A DNA stretch of 9,773 bases, from assembly GCA_029287275.1 (NCBI GenBank), contig JARFRL010000002.1, positions 1 to 9,773 on the forward strand, given 5' to 3'. The stretch is from Pontiella desulfatans. Lineage in GTDB: Bacteria; Verrucomicrobiota; Kiritimatiellia; Kiritimatiellales; Pontiellaceae. A model generated the notes under the pieces. That model did no database searches and was not told the origin of the DNA. It was given only the letters and a program-made list of their open reading frames with translations. A program made the translations under genes and the position numbers. Positions 7,263 to 9,773 of the stretch are shown here, piece after piece (position 1 is the first letter of the stretch; each line of letters opens with the position of its first letter).

Positions 7263-7379
7263 ATTGCCGACTGCCGATTTTTGATCGCCGATTCATGAAA
7301 CTCAGTCCGCGGTGGCCCTTTTCAACAAAGGCGGTCGCGGACCCGCGAATTGGCAATCGGCAATCTAAAATCAAAAAAT
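7263..7379. repeat. Palindromic intergenic element made of degenerate 7-bp tandem units
   Basis: It fills most of the gap between trxB and the acyl-CoA dehydrogenase gene. The left arm on the plus strand (7263-7297) divides cleanly into five 7-mers of form A-Y-Y-N-N-N-G, for example ATTGCCG and ACTGCCG. The right arm read on the minus strand (7379 down to 7344) divides likewise, including ATTTTAG, ATTGCCG and ATTGCCA. The arms pair: 7263-7279 matches the reverse complement of 7348-7364 at 15 of 17 positions. Inside them is a GC-rich centre with GTCCGCG (7305-7311) pairing CGCGGAC (7336-7342) and CCTTT (7317-7321) pairing AAAGG (7327-7331). In the mRNA this would form a hairpin of about 100 nt. 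No T tract follows it, so it is not a simple terminator. Confidence 0.75.
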
Positions 7380-7386
7380 CCCTATA

Positions 7387-8307
7387 TCATTCCCCTAGCG
7401 ACTCCAGGTAGCGCTCGGCTTCCAGCGCGGCGGCGCATCCGGTGCCGGCCGCGGTGACCGCTTGGCGGTAGATCGCGTCCGACACGTCGCCCGCGGCGTA
7501 CACGCCTTCGTATTTGGTTTTGACGCCGTTCGCGATGAGGTAGCCGATATCGTCCTTCTCGAGCTGATCGAACGCGTCCGTGTTCGGCTTATGGCCGATC
7601 GCGGAAAAATAACCGGACGCGGGCACTTCCACGACTTCTTCGGTTTGCACGTTTTTGATCCGCACGCCGGTTACGCCGGAGTCGTCGCCGACGATTTCCT
7701 CGATCACGGAATTCCAAGCCATTTCGATTTTCGGATTGGCGACGGTGCGGTCCGCCATGATCTTCGACGCGCGAAGCTGGTCGCGGCGATGCACGAGCGT
7801 GACTTTCGACGCGAAGCGGGTCAGGAATTGCGCTTCCTCGCAGGCGGTGTCGCCGCCGCCGACCACGACCACGGGCACGTCTTTATAAAACGCGCCATCG
7901 CACGTGGCGCAGGCGGACACGCCTTTGCCCATGAATTTCTGTTCGGATTCGATCCCTAGATATTTGGCGGTCGCGCCGGTGGCGATGATGACCGTTTTCG
8001 CTTCAATGGTTTCACCAACCATCATTTCCAGCGTGAACGGGCTTTTCGAGAAATCGGCCTTCTGAACCGCGTCGTACTCCAGAAACTTCGCGCCGAAACG
8101 CGCGGCCTGAGCCTTGAATTTGTCCATCATCTCGGTGCCGTCGACGCCGTCCGGGAATCCGGGATAGTTTTCGACCTCGGTGGTGGTGGTGAGCTGCCCG
8201 CCGGGCTGCATGCCCTCGATGACGAGCGGCTCGAGATTCGCGCGGGCGGTGTAGATCGCGGCGGTTAGTCCGGCGGCGCCGGCTCCAATGATCACTACTT
8301 TTTCCAT
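7387..8307 (-). CDS. trxB: Thioredoxin reductase (NADPH)
   Basis: Reduces oxidised thioredoxin with NADPH through FAD and a redox-active disulfide; cytosolic homodimer. 306 residues, normal for the low-molecular-weight bacterial enzyme. Domains in order: FAD-binding GAGAAG (8-13), 'GMQPGGQLTTTTEVENYPGF' (32-51), 'VIIATGATAKYLGI' (106-119), redox motif CATC (Cys133 and Cys136) in 'SACATCDGAF', NADPH-binding GGGDTACEEA (150-159), 'HRRDQLRAS' (173-181) whose arginines fit the NADPH 2'-phosphate, and FAD-contacting 'YAAGDV' (270-275) with 'RQAVTAAGTGCAAALEAERY'. AAGGAA lies six to seven bases before the ATG. It sits between etfA and the acyl-CoA dehydrogenase gene but is separated from both by palindromic repeat elements, so it may be transcribed separately. 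The motifs favour NADPH over ferredoxin-type reductases. Confidence 0.96.
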   Translation of the reverse strand: MEKVVIIGAGAAGLTAAIYTARANLEPLVIEGMQPGGQLTTTTEVENYPGFPDGVDGTEMMDKFKAQAARFGAKFLEYDAVQKADFSKSPFTLEMMVGETIEAKTVIIATGATAKYLGIESEQKFMGKGVSACATCDGAFYKDVPVVVVGGGDTACEEAQFLTRFASKVTLVHRRDQLRASKIMADRTVANPKIEMAWNSVIEEIVGDDSGVTGVRIKNVQTEEVVEVPASGYFSAIGHKPNTDAFDQLEKDDIGYLIANGVKTKYEGVYAAGDVSDAIYRQAVTAAGTGCAAALEAERYLESLGE

Positions 8308-8321
8308 GTCAGATTCCTTTG

Positions 8322-8406
8322 TGATTAGGATTAATGGAAGAATGGATTACAGGATTGTTGGTTTCACTTCAAACCACCAGTCCACACAATCCAAACCTCC
8401 ACGAGT
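8322..8406. repeat. Palindromic intergenic element made of degenerate 8-bp tandem units
   Basis: It lies between etfA and trxB. The left arm on the plus strand (8322-8361) divides into five consecutive 8-mers each ending in GG, such as ATTAATGG, ATTACAGG and ATTGTTGG. The right arm read on the minus strand (8406 down to 8374) gives units ending in GG: ACTCGTGG, AGGTTTGG, a 9-mer, and ACTGGTGG. The arms pair: 8352-8364 matches the reverse complement of 8371-8383 at 11 of 13 positions around a six-base loop, and TGGATT (8343-8348) pairs AATCCA (8388-8393). The mRNA would carry a hairpin of about 50 nt ending some 35 nt before the trxB start. No U tract follows. Confidence 0.7.
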
Positions 8407-8429
8407 CCTTCGGACCGCCGCTCGATTCC

Positions 8430-9431
8430 TTACGCCTTCGCCGCGGCGATCTGCTTTTGGAACTCCGGCACGATCTCGTGCAGATCGCCGATGAGGCCGA
8501 AATCGGCGACGTCGAAGATCGGCGCGTCGGGATCCTTGTTGATCGCGATGATCATGTCGGAACTCTGCATGCCGGCCAGATGTTGAATCGCGCCCGAAAT
8601 GCCGCAGGCGATGTAAACCACCGGACAGACGGTCTTGCCGGTCTGCCCCACTTGATGGTGGTGCGAGATCCAGCCCGCGTCCACCGTGGCGCGGGACGCG
8701 CCGACCGCGGCGCCGAGCTCGGCGGCGAAGTCGTAGATCACCTTGAAGTTCTCGGGCTTGCCCACGCCGCGCCCGCCGGACACGATGAATTGCGCGGCGT
8801 TGAGGTCGATGCTGTTGGTATCGGCTTCGTGAACCGATTCCAGGCGGCGCATGCGCTCGGGGACGCCGGAGAGATCAACCGAATACGGCACTTGCTCGCC
8901 GGCTTCGCTGTCGGAAAGCTTGGTCTTCTTGAAGACGTTGGAGCGGACGGTCGACATCTGCGGACGGTGGTTCGGACAGATGATGGTGGCCATGATGTTG
9001 CCGCCAAAGGCCGGGCGGGTCTGCAGCAGGTTGCCCTCTTCAACATCGAAGTCGAGCTCGGTGCAGTCGGCCGTGAGGCCCGCGTCGACCATGACCGCGA
9101 CGGTCGGGGCGAGGCTGCGGCCGATGGTGGTCGCGCCGTAGAGCACGATTTCCGGCTTCCGCTCGTTGATCAGCTGGGCGACGGCCCGCGCGTAGTAGTC
9201 GTTCTGATAGTCGGCCAGTTTCGGATCGTCGATGGTATACACCTTTTTCGCCCCGAAATTATACAGTTCCTGACAGAGTTCCGCGCCATTGGCGGAAGGC
9301 AGGATCGCGCAGAGCGTGTAGCCCGATTTTTCGCATAGGACCTGCCCCTGACTGAGGAGCTCCTGAACGACGCCGGCGATTTTTCCGTCGCGCTGCTCCG
9401 CGTATACCCAAAGTTCTTTTTCCGCGCTCAT
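8430..9431 (-). CDS. etfA: Electron transfer flavoprotein, alpha subunit
   Basis: FAD-binding subunit of the heterodimeric ETF that accepts electrons from the acyl-CoA dehydrogenase; cytosolic. 333 residues, family-typical. The N-terminal domain carries 'LYGATTIGRSLAP' (97-109), 'AGLTADCTELDF' (117-128) and 'LLQTRPAFGGNIMATIICP' (135-153). The C-terminal FAD domain has 'VSGGRGVGKPENF' (217-229), 'GASRATVDAGWI' (244-255), 'VGQTGKTVCPVVYIACGISG' (261-280) and 'AINKDPDAPIFDVADFGLIGD' in two parts (296-305, 306-316). The TRPAFGGNIMATI segment is the version I associate with clostridial Bcd-linked, electron-bifurcating EtfA rather than mitochondrial-type ETF; this is inference. The start ATG overlaps the etfB stop in ATGA, implying translational coupling. 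trxB follows after a 122 bp gap that holds a palindromic element. Confidence 0.95.
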   Translation of the reverse strand: MSAEKELWVYAEQRDGKIAGVVQELLSQGQVLCEKSGYTLCAILPSANGAELCQELYNFGAKKVYTIDDPKLADYQNDYYARAVAQLINERKPEIVLYGATTIGRSLAPTVAVMVDAGLTADCTELDFDVEEGNLLQTRPAFGGNIMATIICPNHRPQMSTVRSNVFKKTKLSDSEAGEQVPYSVDLSGVPERMRRLESVHEADTNSIDLNAAQFIVSGGRGVGKPENFKVIYDFAAELGAAVGASRATVDAGWISHHHQVGQTGKTVCPVVYIACGISGAIQHLAGMQSSDMIIAINKDPDAPIFDVADFGLIGDLHEIVPEFQKQIAAAKA

Positions 9432-9773
9432 AGTATGTGTTGACCCTTCAGTTTTCCGATCAGTTCGGTGATCATTTCAGACGGTTCGCCGGAGAGAATC
9501 TCCTTGTTCAGCTTGACCGGCGGCGCGAAGACCTTCGAGACCTTGGTCGGGGAACCGGCGAGACCAATGTAGTCTTCGCGTGGCTCGAGCTCTTCGAACC
9601 CCCAGCAGGGAATTTCGGCCTTTTTCGCGGCCATTTTCTTTTTGAGCGACGGCATCCGCAGCTCATTGGCCTCTTTCACGACGGTGAGCGCGCAAGGCAT
9701 GTCGACGTCCCAAATTTCGTAGCCGTCTTCGGTGACCTTGTCCACTTTCAGCGTTTCGCCCGTGACTTCGACG
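9428..9773 (-). CDS. etfB: Electron transfer flavoprotein, beta subunit, C-terminal 114 residues (partial)
   Basis: Partner of EtfA; the frame is open to the right edge, so the 5' end lies outside the window. The visible part has 'PCALTVVKEANELRMPSLKKK' in two pieces: 'PCALTVVKEANE' and then 'LRMPSLKKKMAAKKAEI'. The latter corresponds to the recognition loop that docks ETF on acyl-CoA dehydrogenases, with the Leu of 'PSLKKKM' in the place of the anchoring Leu195 of human ETF-beta. 'YIGLAGSPTKVSKVFAPP' follows, a segment typical of the beta subunits found with Bcd-type enzymes. The stop codon TGA overlaps the etfA ATG. The N-terminal half, which would show whether a second (bifurcating) FAD is bound, is not in the window. 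Confidence 0.95.
   Translation of the reverse strand, partial: VEVTGETLKVDKVTEDGYEIWDVDMPCALTVVKEANELRMPSLKKKMAAKKAEIPCWGFEELEPREDYIGLAGSPTKVSKVFAPPVKLNKEILSGEPSEMITELIGKLKGQHIL

Noticed and set aside
8340..8395. Promoter for trxB inside the palindrome (minus strand TTGAAG ... TGTAAT)
   Set aside because: The spacer is only 15 bases and the match is poor; the sequence is better explained by the repeat arms.
8334..9338. 334-codon open frame on the plus strand opposite etfA
   Set aside because: EtfA on the minus strand has full family motifs. The antisense frame is rich in repeated R/V/G/D residues as expected for a GC-rich shadow, and it matches nothing recognisable.

Overview
The window reads as bacterial chromosome, roughly 55-60% GC by eye, with tight genes, good Shine-Dalgarno sites and no RNA genes, IS elements or CRISPR array. 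The large secreted protein has a layout I associate with the Verrucomicrobiota/Kiritimatiellota/Lentisphaerae side of the PVC superphylum: a DxDxDGxPDWWE calcium-type repeat, then an 'EYIAG..PTNPAS' segment, then a terminal module ending in 'GFYQVEVEL'. This placement is inference from protein style. The citramalate synthase and the clostridial-type EtfAB suggest an anaerobic or facultative lifestyle.

Layout: (1) 1-983, minus strand, the first 327 codons of citramalate synthase (cimA), running off the left edge. (2) 984-1369, a divergent, C-rich intergenic region. (3) 1370-5800, plus strand, a two-gene unit. It holds a 1191-residue secreted gingipain-type (C25) cysteine peptidase with several C-terminal beta-rich modules, and 27 bp later a 275-residue secreted protein of unknown function. 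The N-terminal module of the second protein resembles the last module of the peptidase. (4) 5801-6074, a convergent intergenic region with two strong GC hairpin terminators, the second of which works in both directions. (5) 6075-9773, minus strand, a co-directional set in transcription order etfB (partial), etfA, trxB, acyl-CoA dehydrogenase. EtfB and EtfA overlap by ATGA. trxB is separated from both neighbours by 122-151 bp gaps.

The least expected structure is in those two gaps. Each is filled by a palindromic element whose two arms are built from very short degenerate tandem units: 7-mers at 7263-7379 and mostly 8-mers at 8322-8406. The two elements bracket trxB and look like one class of intergenic element with two unit lengths.

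Functionally, the minus-strand set makes an acyl-CoA dehydrogenase and its electron-transfer flavoprotein, probably of the type linked to butyryl/crotonyl-CoA metabolism, plus an NADPH thioredoxin reductase. CimA makes citramalate from pyruvate and acetyl-CoA for threonine-independent isoleucine synthesis. The C25 unit is an exported degradative or cell-surface system unrelated to these.
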